NCBI GenBank assembly: GCA_036520715.1
Contig: DATDJF010000376.1
Location: forward strand, 1-17,129
Direction of reading: 5' to 3'
Origin: JAEUPI01 sp036520715
Lineage (GTDB): Bacteria > Pseudomonadota > Gammaproteobacteria > Burkholderiales > Burkholderiaceae_C
Length of the DNA: 17,129 nt
Shown: piece by piece, positions 1 to 7,404 of the stretch
How positions within the stretch are numbered: the first letter of the stretch is position 1
Layout: every line of letters starts with the position of its first letter
The notes under the pieces: generated by a model
What the model was told of the DNA's origin: nothing
Database searches by the model: none
What the model saw: only the letters and a program-made list of their open reading frames with translations
Made by a program: the position numbers and the translations under genes

Positions 1-981
1 GATGTGGCCGCTCATCTCGCCGGCCAGCGGCGCGCCCTCCTCCTTGAGCTTGGCCTTCATCAGCGAGTGGCCGGTCTTCCACATCAGCGGCACGCCACCG
101 GCCGCGCGGATGTCGGCGCCCAGGCGCTGGCTGCACTTGACATCGAAGATGATCGTCGCGCCGCGATGGCGCGTGAGCACGTCGCGCGCCAGCAGCATCA
201 ACTGGCGATCGGGAAAGATGATCTGGCCGTCGCGTGTGACCACGCCCAGGCGGTCGCCATCGCCATCGAACGCGAGGCCTAGTTCGGCCTCGGTGGCATG
301 CACCACCTTGATCAGATCCGCGAGGTTCTCCAGCTTGCTCGGATCGGGATGGTGATTCGGAAAGTCACCGTCCACACGCGAGTACAGGTCGATCACCTCG
401 TGGCCGAGCGCGCGCAGGATGCCCGGCGCCGACGCACCCGGGATGCCGTTGCCCGAGTCGACCACGAGGCGCATGCGGCGCGCCTGCTTGCAATCGTTGA
501 CGATGCGCCGCGTGTACTCGGGCACGATCGCCATGTTGCCCAGGCGCCCGGCGCCCTTGACGTAGTCCTCGCGCTGCATGCGCTCGCGCAGGCGTTGGAT
601 CTCCTCGCCATAGATCGCGCGGCCGCCGAGCACCATCTTGAAGCCGTTGTAGTCCTTCGGGTTGTGGCTGCCGGTGACCTGGATTCCGGAGCGGCAGCCG
701 TACCTGCCACGCGTCGCCGCCACGTAGTACAGCATCGGCGTGGTCACGGCCCCGAGATCGACCACGTCGAGCCCGGTGGACATGAGCCCACGCGCCAGCG
801 CCGCGCACAACCCCGGCCCCGAGTGCCGGCCGTCGCGGCCGACCGCCACCGCGCACTCGCCCGCGGCCACCGCCTCGCTGCCGAAGGCACGGCCCAGATG
901 CTCGGCGAAGTGCTCGTCGATCGTCTGGCCGACGATGCCGCGAATGTCGTAGGCCTTGAACACACTGGGTGCGGGATTCAT
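1..981 (-). CDS. manB: Phosphomannomutase/phosphoglucomutase, C-terminus off the left edge
   Basis: Alpha-D-phosphohexomutase that interconverts mannose or glucose 6-phosphate and 1-phosphate, a cytoplasmic step feeding nucleotide sugars for LPS, exopolysaccharide and glycogen. The visible 327 residues start MNPAPSVFKAYDIRG. They contain the phosphoserine loop TGSHNP with Ser105, the metal loop DGDGDR at 239-244, and the sugar-binding motif GEMSGH with Glu322. These positions sit three residues before the AlgC numbering I recall (Ser108, Asp242, Glu325), which supports the chosen ATG at 981. Relatives run to about 460 residues, so roughly 130 C-terminal residues, including the phosphate-binding domain 4, lie outside the window. 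Upstream there is no good Shine-Dalgarno, but a TACAAT box lies at 1010-1015. The gene is divergent from the alkylation-repair genes. The family is certain; the preference between mannose and glucose substrates cannot be read from sequence, so the symbol is a convention. Confidence 0.95.
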   Translation of the reverse strand, partial: MNPAPSVFKAYDIRGIVGQTIDEHFAEHLGRAFGSEAVAAGECAVAVGRDGRHSGPGLCAALARGLMSTGLDVVDLGAVTTPMLYYVAATRGRYGCRSGIQVTGSHNPKDYNGFKMVLGGRAIYGEEIQRLRERMQREDYVKGAGRLGNMAIVPEYTRRIVNDCKQARRMRLVVDSGNGIPGASAPGILRALGHEVIDLYSRVDGDFPNHHPDPSKLENLADLIKVVHATEAELGLAFDGDGDRLGVVTRDGQIIFPDRQLMLLARDVLTRHRGATIIFDVKCSQRLGADIRAAGGVPLMWKTGHSLMKAKLKEEGAPLAGEMSGHI

Positions 982-1009
982 GGGCTGTGCCTGCTTGCGG
1001 GAAGGCGCG

Positions 1010-1015
1010 ATTGTA
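1010..1015 (-). promoter_or_regulatory. Possible -10 box (TACAAT) for the phosphohexomutase gene
   Basis: Read on the minus strand, TACAAT matches five of six bases of the sigma-70 -10 consensus. It lies about 29 bases before the ATG at 981, giving a predicted leader of roughly 20 bases. No convincing TTGACA-like -35 box is seen 16-18 bases upstream, so this is only suggestive. Confidence 0.3.
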
Positions 1016-1138
1016 GGCAGCGCATCCACGATGCCGCGCCACACCCGCGCAGCGCACCGACACGACTGTGGCCACCCGGGGGCGCGCAACACGCCGGGCA
1101 CAGGTCCGAAAACGGCGAGTAGGCAGCGGGCGCGCGCC

Positions 1139-1144
1139 TATCAT
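1139..1144 (+). promoter_or_regulatory. Possible -10 box (TATCAT) just before the Ada/AlkA start codon
   Basis: TATCAT matches five of six bases of the -10 consensus and ends six bases before the ATG at 1151. A transcript started from it would begin at or beside the start codon. The gene has no Shine-Dalgarno at the usual distance, which would fit a leaderless mRNA. No good -35 element is visible; an activator-dependent promoter (for example autoactivation by the Ada-like protein) would not need one. Confidence 0.3.
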
Positions 1145-1150
1145 GCGCAC

Positions 1151-2620
1151 ATGACCTTGCACGACGACGCTGCCTACCGCGCGATCAGCACCCACGATGC
1201 CCGTTTCGACGGCCGCTTCTTCGTCGGTGTGACCACCACACGCGTGTATTGCCGGCCGGTGTGCCGCGTGCGTCTGCCGCGCCGCGAGAACTGCCGTTTC
1301 TTCAACAACGCCGCGCTCGCCGAGGCCAACGGCTTTCGGCCGTGCCTGCGTTGCCGCCCCGAGTTGGCACCCGGCCTGTCGCTGATGGATTCGTCGCAGG
1401 CGCTGGCCCAGCAGGCGGCGCGCACCATCGAGCAGGCCGCGCACGAGGGCCAGACGCTGTCGATGCCGCGCCTGGCGGCACGCATGGGCGTGACCGATCG
1501 CCACTTGCGGCGGATCTTTCAACAGCACGTCGGCGTGGCACCGATCGACTACCTGACCACACAACGCCTGCTGCTGGCCAAACAACTGCTGACCGACACC
1601 ACGATGCCGGTGACCGAGGTGGCGCTGGCCAGCGGCTTTGCGAGCCTGCGCCGCTTCAATGCCGCGTTCTCGGAGCGTTATCGCATGAACCCGAGCGGTC
1701 TGCGCCGCGCCCGCATCGCGGGCGACGACGAGGCGCAGCGCGCGGCGTCGACCACGCTGCGCTTGCGCCTGGCCTATCGGCCGCCCTATCAACAGGACGC
1801 GTTGCTGCGTTTCTTCGCGGCACGCGCGCTCGACGGCATCGAAGCGGTCGACGGCCAGGGCATGCGCCGCACGATGACACTGCCGCATCGCGGTCGCCTG
1901 CTCGGCGGCTGGCTGGCGTGGCGCTTCGCGGCGCAGCGCCACGAGGTCGAGCTGGCGCTATCGCCGGAGTTGGCGCCGGTGGCCGGCGCGCTGGTGCAGC
2001 GCACCCGGCAGGCGCTGGATCTCGATGCCGACCCGACCCGCATCGACACCGTGCTCGCCGCCATGCCGTTCGAGGCGAGGCCGGGCATTCGCCTGCCGGG
2101 TTCGTTCGACGGCTTCGAGACCGCCGCACGCGTGGTGCTCGGCCAGCAGATCACGGTGAAAGCCGCGCGCACGTTGACGATGCGCCTGGTCGAGCGCTTC
2201 GGCGCGCCGGTGATCACGCCGTTCACTGACTTGCGGCGGTTGTTCCCCACGGCCGACACGATCGCGTGCGCCGAGCCCGACGCGATCGGCAGCCTGGGCA
2301 TCGTGCGACAACGCGTCGGCGCGCTGCAGGCGCTGGCGCGCGCGGTGTGCGACGGTTCCCTCGAGCTGCATCGCGCCGCGCCCTTGCAAGACACGCTGCA
2401 ACGTCTGCAAGCCTTGCCGGGGATCGGCCCTTGGACCGCGCAGGTCATCGCGATGCGGGCGCTGGCCTGGCCCGATGCCTTTCCGGCCAGCGACATCGGC
2501 GTGCTCAACGCCATGGGCACACGCGACATCGCCGCTGCCGCGGCACAAGCGCAAGCATGGCAACCCTGGCGCAGCTACGCAGTGATGCGGCTGTGGCAAA
2601 CACTGGAGACGACAGCATGA
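1151..2620 (+). CDS. alkA: Ada N-domain/AraC regulator fused to AlkA-type 3-methyladenine DNA glycosylase
   Basis: A 489-residue protein combining an alkylation sensor and a repair enzyme. Residues about 9-75 are the Ada zinc domain with four cysteines at 34, 38, 65 and 68; in E. coli Ada the first of these (Cys38) accepts methyl groups from DNA phosphotriesters. Residues about 84-185 are an AraC-type double helix-turn-helix. Residues about 195-489 are an AlkA-like glycosylase: the helix-hairpin-helix LPGIGPWTAQVIAMRAL begins at 422 and the catalytic aspartate is Asp448 in FPASDIGVLNAMG. It should excise 3-methyladenine and related bases and may also activate transcription when methylated (inference from Ada). 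The in-frame ATG at 1151 is preferred because the Ada domain starts right after it; the ATG at 1143 is out of frame. The stop overlaps the start of the next gene as ATGA, so the two are probably translationally coupled. Confidence 0.93.
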   Translation: MTLHDDAAYRAISTHDARFDGRFFVGVTTTRVYCRPVCRVRLPRRENCRFFNNAALAEANGFRPCLRCRPELAPGLSLMDSSQALAQQAARTIEQAAHEGQTLSMPRLAARMGVTDRHLRRIFQQHVGVAPIDYLTTQRLLLAKQLLTDTTMPVTEVALASGFASLRRFNAAFSERYRMNPSGLRRARIAGDDEAQRAASTTLRLRLAYRPPYQQDALLRFFAARALDGIEAVDGQGMRRTMTLPHRGRLLGGWLAWRFAAQRHEVELALSPELAPVAGALVQRTRQALDLDADPTRIDTVLAAMPFEARPGIRLPGSFDGFETAARVVLGQQITVKAARTLTMRLVERFGAPVITPFTDLRRLFPTADTIACAEPDAIGSLGIVRQRVGALQALARAVCDGSLELHRAAPLQDTLQRLQALPGIGPWTAQVIAMRALAWPDAFPASDIGVLNAMGTRDIAAAAAQAQAWQPWRSYAVMRLWQTLETTA

Positions 2621-3120
2621 TCAGTACATCCCGGCTGGTGGCGCAGGCGTGCCTGGACTCGCCGGTGGGGCCACTCACCCTGGCGGCCACCGACAAGGGC
2701 CTGGCCTTCCTCCTGTTTCAGGAACCGGTGCACTACGACACCGAGCTCGACGTGCCGGTGAACCCCAGCCATCGTTGGCTCGCTGCCGCCGCCGACGAAC
2801 TCGACGGCTACTGGGACGGGCACCACCCGAAGCGCTTCCGGGTGCCGCTCGACCTGCAGGGCACGGCCTTCCAGCGCGCCGTGTGGCGCGCGCTGCTCGA
2901 CGTGCCACCGGGCCACACCAGCACCTATGGCGCGATCGCCAGGCAGGTCGGCGCGCCGCAGGCCTCGCGCGCCGCCGGCGCGGCGATCGGGCGTAATCCG
3001 GTGGCGATCATCGTGCCGTGCCACCGCATCGTCGGCAGCAACGGTTCGCTCACCGGGTTCGCGGGCGGGCTCAAGCGCAAGGAGGCGCTGTTGCAACACG
3101 AAGGCGCGCTGCTGGTGTGA
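2617..3120 (+). CDS. ogt: Methylated-DNA--[protein]-cysteine S-methyltransferase (Ogt type)
   Basis: Suicide repair protein of 167 residues that transfers the methyl group of O6-methylguanine (and O4-methylthymine) in DNA to its own cysteine. The active-site motif is IVPCHRIVG with Cys135. The DNA-binding wing has the family pattern TAFQRAVWRALLDVPPG at 83-99 followed by TSTYGAIAR, and the C-terminal LTGFAGGLKRKEALLQHE is typical. Residues 1-75 form the usual poorly conserved N-terminal domain. The start ATG at 2617 overlaps the stop of the Ada/AlkA fusion (ATGA), with GGAGA 8-12 bases upstream. Its own stop TGA overlaps the probable GTG start of the transporter gene. It supplies the O6-methylguanine activity that the upstream fusion lacks compared with E. 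coli Ada. Confidence 0.96.
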   Translation: MISTSRLVAQACLDSPVGPLTLAATDKGLAFLLFQEPVHYDTELDVPVNPSHRWLAAAADELDGYWDGHHPKRFRVPLDLQGTAFQRAVWRALLDVPPGHTSTYGAIARQVGAPQASRAAGAAIGRNPVAIIVPCHRIVGSNGSLTGFAGGLKRKEALLQHEGALLV

Positions 3121-4016
3121 AGGCGCGCGACTTCGCCGACCTGTTGCTGCTGGCCGCGCTGTGGGGCGCGTCGTTCCTCTTCATCCGGCTCGGCGCGGTG
3201 GAGTTCGGCCCGGTGACGCTGGCGGCGCTGCGTTGCCTCGGTGCAGCGTTGTTCCTGCTGCCGATCCTGCTGCTGCGCGGGCACGGCCAGGCATTGCTTG
3301 CGCACTGGCGTGCCATCGCCTGGGTCGGCGTCGTCAACTCGGCGTTGCCGTTTTCGCTGTACGGCGTGGCGCTGCTGGCGATCAACGCCGGGCTGTCGGC
3401 GATCTTCAATGCGGCCACGCCGCTGTGGGCCGCCGCCATCGGCGCGCTGTGGCTGGGCGAGCGGCTCGCTGCGACGCGCGTGCTGGGCTTGTTCATCGGC
3501 CTGGCCGGCGTCGCCGGGCTGGCCTGGAGCAAGGCCGGATTCACGGCCAACGAACACGGCGTCAGCGCCGCACTCGCCATCGCGGCCTGCCTCGCAGCCA
3601 CCGCGTCGTACGGCTACGGCGGCAACTTCACGAAGAAGCACCTGGGAAGCGTGCCGCCGATCGCGCTGGCCACGGGCAGTCAGGTGGCGGCGGCGATCGT
3701 GCTCGCGTTGCCGGCGTGGTGGCTGCGCCCGGCCGCGCTGCCGAGCACCACCGCATGGGTCGCGCTGGCGCTGCTGGCGGTGCTGTGCACCGGCGTCGCC
3801 TACATCCTGTACTTTCGCCTGATCGCGCGCACCGGGCCCACCAACGCGGCGGCCGTCACCTTTCTGATCCCGGCATTCGCCGCCGTGTTCGGCTGGTGGT
3901 TCCTCGACGAAGCGATCACCCTGGCGATGTTGATCGGCGGCGCCGTCATCCTGGCGGGCACCGCGCTGGCGATGGGGCTGCTGCCTCGCGCAGCGTCCGC
4001 TGCGCAGCGCGGGTAG
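3117..4016 (+). CDS. EamA/DMT-family inner-membrane transporter
   Basis: Predicted 299-residue inner-membrane protein with about ten hydrophobic helices arranged as two EamA repeats (roughly residues 3-135 and 145-290). Each repeat shows family features: an early LAALWGASFLFIRLG, NAATPLWAAAIGALWLGERL at the end of repeat one, and AAVTFLIPAFAAVFGWWFLDE in repeat two. Members export or import small metabolites, but the substrate cannot be predicted here. I chose GTG at 3117, which overlaps the ogt stop as GTGA and yields a first residue right before the first helix; frames upstream lie inside ogt. The only strong purine run (AAGGAGG near 3079) is too far away, so translation probably depends on coupling to ogt. 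A role connected to alkylation repair is unproven; co-transcription is inferred only from the overlap. Confidence 0.88.
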   Translation: MKARDFADLLLLAALWGASFLFIRLGAVEFGPVTLAALRCLGAALFLLPILLLRGHGQALLAHWRAIAWVGVVNSALPFSLYGVALLAINAGLSAIFNAATPLWAAAIGALWLGERLAATRVLGLFIGLAGVAGLAWSKAGFTANEHGVSAALAIAACLAATASYGYGGNFTKKHLGSVPPIALATGSQVAAAIVLALPAWWLRPAALPSTTAWVALALLAVLCTGVAYILYFRLIARTGPTNAAAVTFLIPAFAAVFGWWFLDEAITLAMLIGGAVILAGTALAMGLLPRAASAAQRG

Positions 4017-4020
4017 CGGC

Positions 4021-5208
4021 CTAACGCAACGTCTGCAGGGCCTGATCGAGATCGGCGATCAGGTCGTCGCTGGCCTCCAGGCCGATCGAAAAGCGCACCA
4101 GATGGCCGCTCAGCCGGGTGGCGTCGCCGCGCAGCAGACGCAGGTCGTAGGGCACCACCAGGCTGACCGGGCCGCCCCATGAGTAGCCGAGCTTGAACAG
4201 CTGCAGCGTGTTGCAGAAGGCATCCACGCTGGCCGCCGGCAGCTCGGGATCGAGCAGGATCGAAAACAGCCCCGCCGCGTCGCGGCAGTGGCTGGCCCAG
4301 TGCTCGTGACCGGGGGCGCCCGGCAGCGCCGGATGCAGCACCTGGCGCACCGGTGGCTGCGCCTGCAACCATTGGGCGACGCGCCGCGCGGCGTGGTCGT
4401 GCGCGCGATAACGCAGCTCGAGGGTCGGCAACGAACGCAGCACGAACTCGGCATCGTTGGCCGCCACGCCGATGCCCAGCCGCATGTGGGCCAGCAGCAG
4501 CTTCTCGCGCAGCGCACCGTCGCGCGTGACCACCGAGCCCATCAGCACGTCGGCGCCGCCCGACGGGTACTTGGTCAGCGCGTGCATCGAAAGATCCACG
4601 GTGGCACCCTCTCCCAGCTCGAACGGCCTGAGAGCGATGCCGGCGCCCCAGGTGTTGTCGAGCGCGCTCAGCACGCCGCCTTGGCGCGCTGCCCGCGCCA
4701 GTGCGCGCAGATCGGGAAACTCCATCGTGATCGAGCCCGGCGCTTCCAGCCAGACCAGGCGCGTGCGCTCCGAGATCAGCGCCTTGAAGCCGGCCACGTC
4801 GAGCGGGTCGTACAGCTTGTGCGTGATGCCCCATTCGGCGAGCAGCGTGCGCGCCATTTCGCGCGACGGGCCGTACACGTTGTGGGGCAGCAGCACCTCG
4901 TCGCCCCGCCGCAGCAGCGCGATGTTGGTCATCGCGATGGCCGCCAGGCCGCTGGGCGCCAGCACGCAGTGGCTGCCGCCCTCGAGCGCGGCCACCCGCT
5001 CCTCGAGCGTGAAGGTGGTCGGCGTGCCGTGCAGGCCGTAGGTGTAGCCGTTCTTGCTGCGCCAGTCGCGCGCGCGCAAGGCGGCGACGTTGGGGAAGAT
5101 CACCGTCGACGCCTTGTGCACGCCGGGCGGCACGGCGCCGAAGCCCGCCGGCGGCTGGTAGTCGTGGTGGATCAGCGCGGTCGACAGCGGGGTGCTCGGC
5201 TCGGTCAT
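4021..5208 (-). CDS. metC: Cystathionine beta-lyase (PLP-dependent trans-sulfuration enzyme)
   Basis: A 395-residue Cys/Met-metabolism PLP enzyme. Cystathionine beta-lyase splits cystathionine into homocysteine, pyruvate and ammonia in methionine synthesis. The PLP-binding lysine is Lys213 in SMHALTKYPSGGADVLMG. Other family marks are YTYGLHGTPTTFTLEERVA near 55-72, LAPSGLAAI near 83-91, and LEAPGSITMEFPD plus LDNTWGAG near 154-190. The C-terminal GGPVSLVVPYD and HLVRFSIGLE elements fit the MetC subgroup better than cystathionine gamma-synthase. The ATG at 5208 begins 14 bases after the rimO stop on the same strand, so the genes are probably co-transcribed. The Shine-Dalgarno is poor. Its 3' end faces the transporter gene with only four bases between the two stop codons. 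Separating beta-lyase from related C-S lyases needs biochemistry. Confidence 0.9.
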   Translation of the reverse strand: MTEPSTPLSTALIHHDYQPPAGFGAVPPGVHKASTVIFPNVAALRARDWRSKNGYTYGLHGTPTTFTLEERVAALEGGSHCVLAPSGLAAIAMTNIALLRRGDEVLLPHNVYGPSREMARTLLAEWGITHKLYDPLDVAGFKALISERTRLVWLEAPGSITMEFPDLRALARAARQGGVLSALDNTWGAGIALRPFELGEGATVDLSMHALTKYPSGGADVLMGSVVTRDGALREKLLLAHMRLGIGVAANDAEFVLRSLPTLELRYRAHDHAARRVAQWLQAQPPVRQVLHPALPGAPGHEHWASHCRDAAGLFSILLDPELPAASVDAFCNTLQLFKLGYSWGGPVSLVVPYDLRLLRGDATRLSGHLVRFSIGLEASDDLIADLDQALQTLR

Positions 5209-5222
5209 GTTCAGGTGGATGG

Positions 5223-6620
5223 CTATAGCGGCTGGGCGATCAGGTCGTGTCCTGACGCGGCCACCACGCGAGCGCGCACGAACTCGCCCACCTGGATTCG
5301 CGTCGAGGCCTTGGTCGGTGGCAGCAGGCGCACCGTGCCGTCGATCTCGGGCGCGTCGGCATAGCTGCGGCCGCTGGCGCCCTTGCGGCCGAGCGCGGGC
5401 GCCTGGTCGACCAGCACCTGCATCGTGGCGCCGACGCGGCGCGCCAGCCGTCGCGTAGACACTTCCTCGGCCACAGCCATCACGCGCGCGCGGCGCTGCT
5501 CGCGAACTTCGGCCGGCAACGCGCCGGGCAGCTCGTTGGCCGCGGCGCCGGCTACCGGCGAATAAGCGAAGCAGCCGGCGCGGTCGATCTCGGCCTCGCG
5601 CAGAAACTGCAGCAGGTGTTCGAACTCGCTTTCGGTCTCGCCCGGAAAGCCGGCGATGAAGGTCGAGCGCAACACCAGCTCGGGACACGCCTGGCGCCAC
5701 GCCTGGATGCGCTCGAGGTTGCGCTCGCCGCTGGCCGGGCGCTTCATGCGCCTGAGCACGTCGGGATGCGAATGCTGGAACGGCACGTCGAGGTACGGCA
5801 GCAAGCGGCCGCTGGCCATCAGCGGCAGCAACTCGTCGACGTGCGGGTACGGATACACGTAGTGCAGGCGCACCCAGGCGCCGAACGGCTCGGCCAGCGC
5901 GCCCAGCTGCTCGCACAGCTCGAGCATGCGCGTGCGCACCGGACGGCCGTCGAAGAAGCCGGTGCGGTACTTGACGTCGACGCCATAGGCGCTGGTGTCT
6001 TGACTGACCACCAGCAGCTCGCGCACGCCCGACTCGAACAGCGCGCGCGCTTCGGCGAGCACGTCGCCGACCGGGCGCGACGCCAGGTCGCCGCGCATCG
6101 ACGGGATGATGCAGAAGGTGCAGCGGTGGTTGCAACCCTCGCTGATCTTCAGGTAGGCGTAGTGCCTGGGAGTCAGCTTGACACCGACGCCCGGCCCCTT
6201 CGCCGGCACCAGGTCGACGAACGGATCGTGCGGCTTCGGGCAGTGCTCGTGCACCGCCAGCATCACCTCCTGCGTGGCGTGCGGGCCGGTGACGGCCAGC
6301 ACCTTGGGGTGCACCTGGCGCACCAGGTTGCCGCCGCCCTCGCCGGCCTTGGCGCCCAGGCAGCCGGTGACGATGACGCGGCCGTTTTCGGCCAGCGCCT
6401 CGCCGATGGTGTCCAGGCTTTCCTTGACCGCGTCGTCGATGAAGCCGCAGGTGTTGACGATCACCAGGTCGGCGCCGGCAAGCGTCTTGCTCGTGCGGTA
6501 GCCCTCGGCGCTGAGACGCGTCAGGATCAGTTCGGAGTCGGTCAGGGCCTTGGGGCAACCGAGCGAGACGAAGCCGACGGTCGGCGCGCTGGTGGGCGCG
6601 GCATCTGCAGGGGCGGACAT
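5223..6620 (-). CDS. rimO: Ribosomal protein S12 methylthiotransferase RimO
   Basis: Radical-SAM enzyme of 465 residues that adds a methylthio group to a conserved aspartate of ribosomal protein S12 (Asp89 in E. coli). The N-terminal UPF0004 domain carries its three cluster cysteines at 22 (SLGCPKALTDSE), 58 (NTCGFIDDA) and 87 (VTGCLG). The radical-SAM cluster motif CxxxCxxC is GCNHRCTFC with Cys163, 167 and 170. The stretches RLHYVYPYPHVDELL and LPYLDVPFQHSH are typical of RimO rather than MiaB. The C-terminal portion (about 395-465) is the TRAM domain. The ATG at 6620 places the family start SAPTVGFVSLGCPK close to the N-terminus. No Shine-Dalgarno precedes it. It lies 71 bases after phaR on the same strand and is followed by metC. 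Confidence 0.97.
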   Translation of the reverse strand: MSAPADAAPTSAPTVGFVSLGCPKALTDSELILTRLSAEGYRTSKTLAGADLVIVNTCGFIDDAVKESLDTIGEALAENGRVIVTGCLGAKAGEGGGNLVRQVHPKVLAVTGPHATQEVMLAVHEHCPKPHDPFVDLVPAKGPGVGVKLTPRHYAYLKISEGCNHRCTFCIIPSMRGDLASRPVGDVLAEARALFESGVRELLVVSQDTSAYGVDVKYRTGFFDGRPVRTRMLELCEQLGALAEPFGAWVRLHYVYPYPHVDELLPLMASGRLLPYLDVPFQHSHPDVLRRMKRPASGERNLERIQAWRQACPELVLRSTFIAGFPGETESEFEHLLQFLREAEIDRAGCFAYSPVAGAAANELPGALPAEVREQRRARVMAVAEEVSTRRLARRVGATMQVLVDQAPALGRKGASGRSYADAPEIDGTVRLLPPTKASTRIQVGEFVRARVVAASGHDLIAQPL

Positions 6621-6691
6621 GCCGCGATTGTCGAGCAATTGCCGCAAGGCCCCGGCGCGGGGGGACGGCGCAGCGAAGCGAGCAAAGGGGG

Positions 6692-7246
6692 CTAGCGTTT
6701 GCCGCCGGTGAAGCCCGGCATGCCCGGAAACAGCGCCTCGGTCTGCTTTTGCATCTGTTCCTGCATCTGCTGGAACAGGCTTTTCGATTGCTCGAGGTAG
6801 TTGCCCATCAGGCCTGGCGCCTGGCCACTCAACATCTGCGACCACGCTTCGGGCGTGAAGGTCTTGGCGTCGAACATGCCCTGCGCCTGGCGCTGCAGGT
6901 CGACGAAGGTCTGCAGGTTCTTCTCCAGGTACGTGCCCATCACGCCCTGCATCGCATGGCCGTAGAAGCGGATGATCTGGGCCAGCGTCTGGGCGGAGAA
7001 CATCGGCACGCCGCCGGTCTCTTCTTCCAGGATGATCTGCAGCAGGATGCTGCGCGTCAGCTCGTCGCCGCTCTTGGCGTCGCGCACCTCGAACTGCTCG
7101 TTGTCGAGCACCATCCGCTTGACGTCGGCCAGCGTGATGTAGCTGCTGGCGCGCGTGTCGTAGAGCCGCCGGTTGGGGTACTTCTTCAGGATGCGCGGCC
7201 CCGGGTTGTCTGTGGCCTGGGCTGCCGCCCGGCGGGACGCTGGCAT
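6692..7246 (-). CDS. phaR: Polyhydroxyalkanoate synthesis repressor PhaR
   Basis: A 184-residue DNA-binding regulator of polyhydroxyalkanoate granule formation. In Ralstonia/Cupriavidus-type bacteria PhaR represses the phasin gene phaP and binds PHB granules (family knowledge). The N-terminal DNA-binding domain covers about 18-78 with the hallmark ILKKYPNRRLYDTRASSYIT; the PHB-accumulation domain follows with FYGHAMQGVMGTYLEKNLQ. The C-terminal end is glutamine- and methionine-rich (FQQMQEQMQKQTE), likely a coiled coil. The start at 7246 is supported by an AAGGAG Shine-Dalgarno at 7256-7261, nine bases away, and by a TAGAAT box at 7278-7283. Its presence implies the host makes PHA, although the synthesis genes are not in the window. 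It is divergent from fumC. Confidence 0.96.
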   Translation of the reverse strand: MPASRRAAAQATDNPGPRILKKYPNRRLYDTRASSYITLADVKRMVLDNEQFEVRDAKSGDELTRSILLQIILEEETGGVPMFSAQTLAQIIRFYGHAMQGVMGTYLEKNLQTFVDLQRQAQGMFDAKTFTPEAWSQMLSGQAPGLMGNYLEQSKSLFQQMQEQMQKQTEALFPGMPGFTGGKR

Positions 7247-7277
7247 TGCGTGAAGCTCCTTGTCGGTGCGCTGGACG

Positions 7278-7283
7278 ATTCTA
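7278..7283 (-). promoter_or_regulatory. Possible -10 box (TAGAAT) for phaR
   Basis: On the minus strand TAGAAT matches five of six -10 consensus bases. It lies about 32 bases before the phaR ATG with a strong Shine-Dalgarno (AAGGAG, 7256-7261) between them, which is a sensible promoter-to-start geometry. A matching -35 box is not evident. Confidence 0.35.
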
Positions 7284-7404
7284 GGCGCGCCCCTCGCGCC
7301 GACCGCGCCGGGTTTCCCCGGCTTGGCCCGCCCGCGGTTGCCCAGCTGGCGCCGTTTTCGAATGCAACGACTAGACTGCTCGGCCAGTGGCTTCGCGCAA
7401 CGGC

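Noticed and set aside
298..1122. Long plus-strand open frame opposite the phosphohexomutase gene.
   Set aside because: The minus strand encodes all catalytic motifs of a known enzyme; this frame is antisense, rich in Ala, Arg and His, and typical of high-GC shadow frames.
365..1942. Long minus-strand open frame across the manB and Ada/AlkA regions.
   Set aside because: It crosses two recognisable genes in the wrong frame or strand and has no domain pattern.
4288..5364. Plus-strand open frame of about 358 codons opposite metC and rimO.
   Set aside because: Composition is the mirror image of the real genes, with no domain; metC and rimO motifs are complete on the other strand.
5616..6695. Plus-strand open frame of about 359 codons opposite rimO.
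   Set aside because: Antisense shadow of rimO, whose cysteines and TRAM domain are all present on the minus strand.
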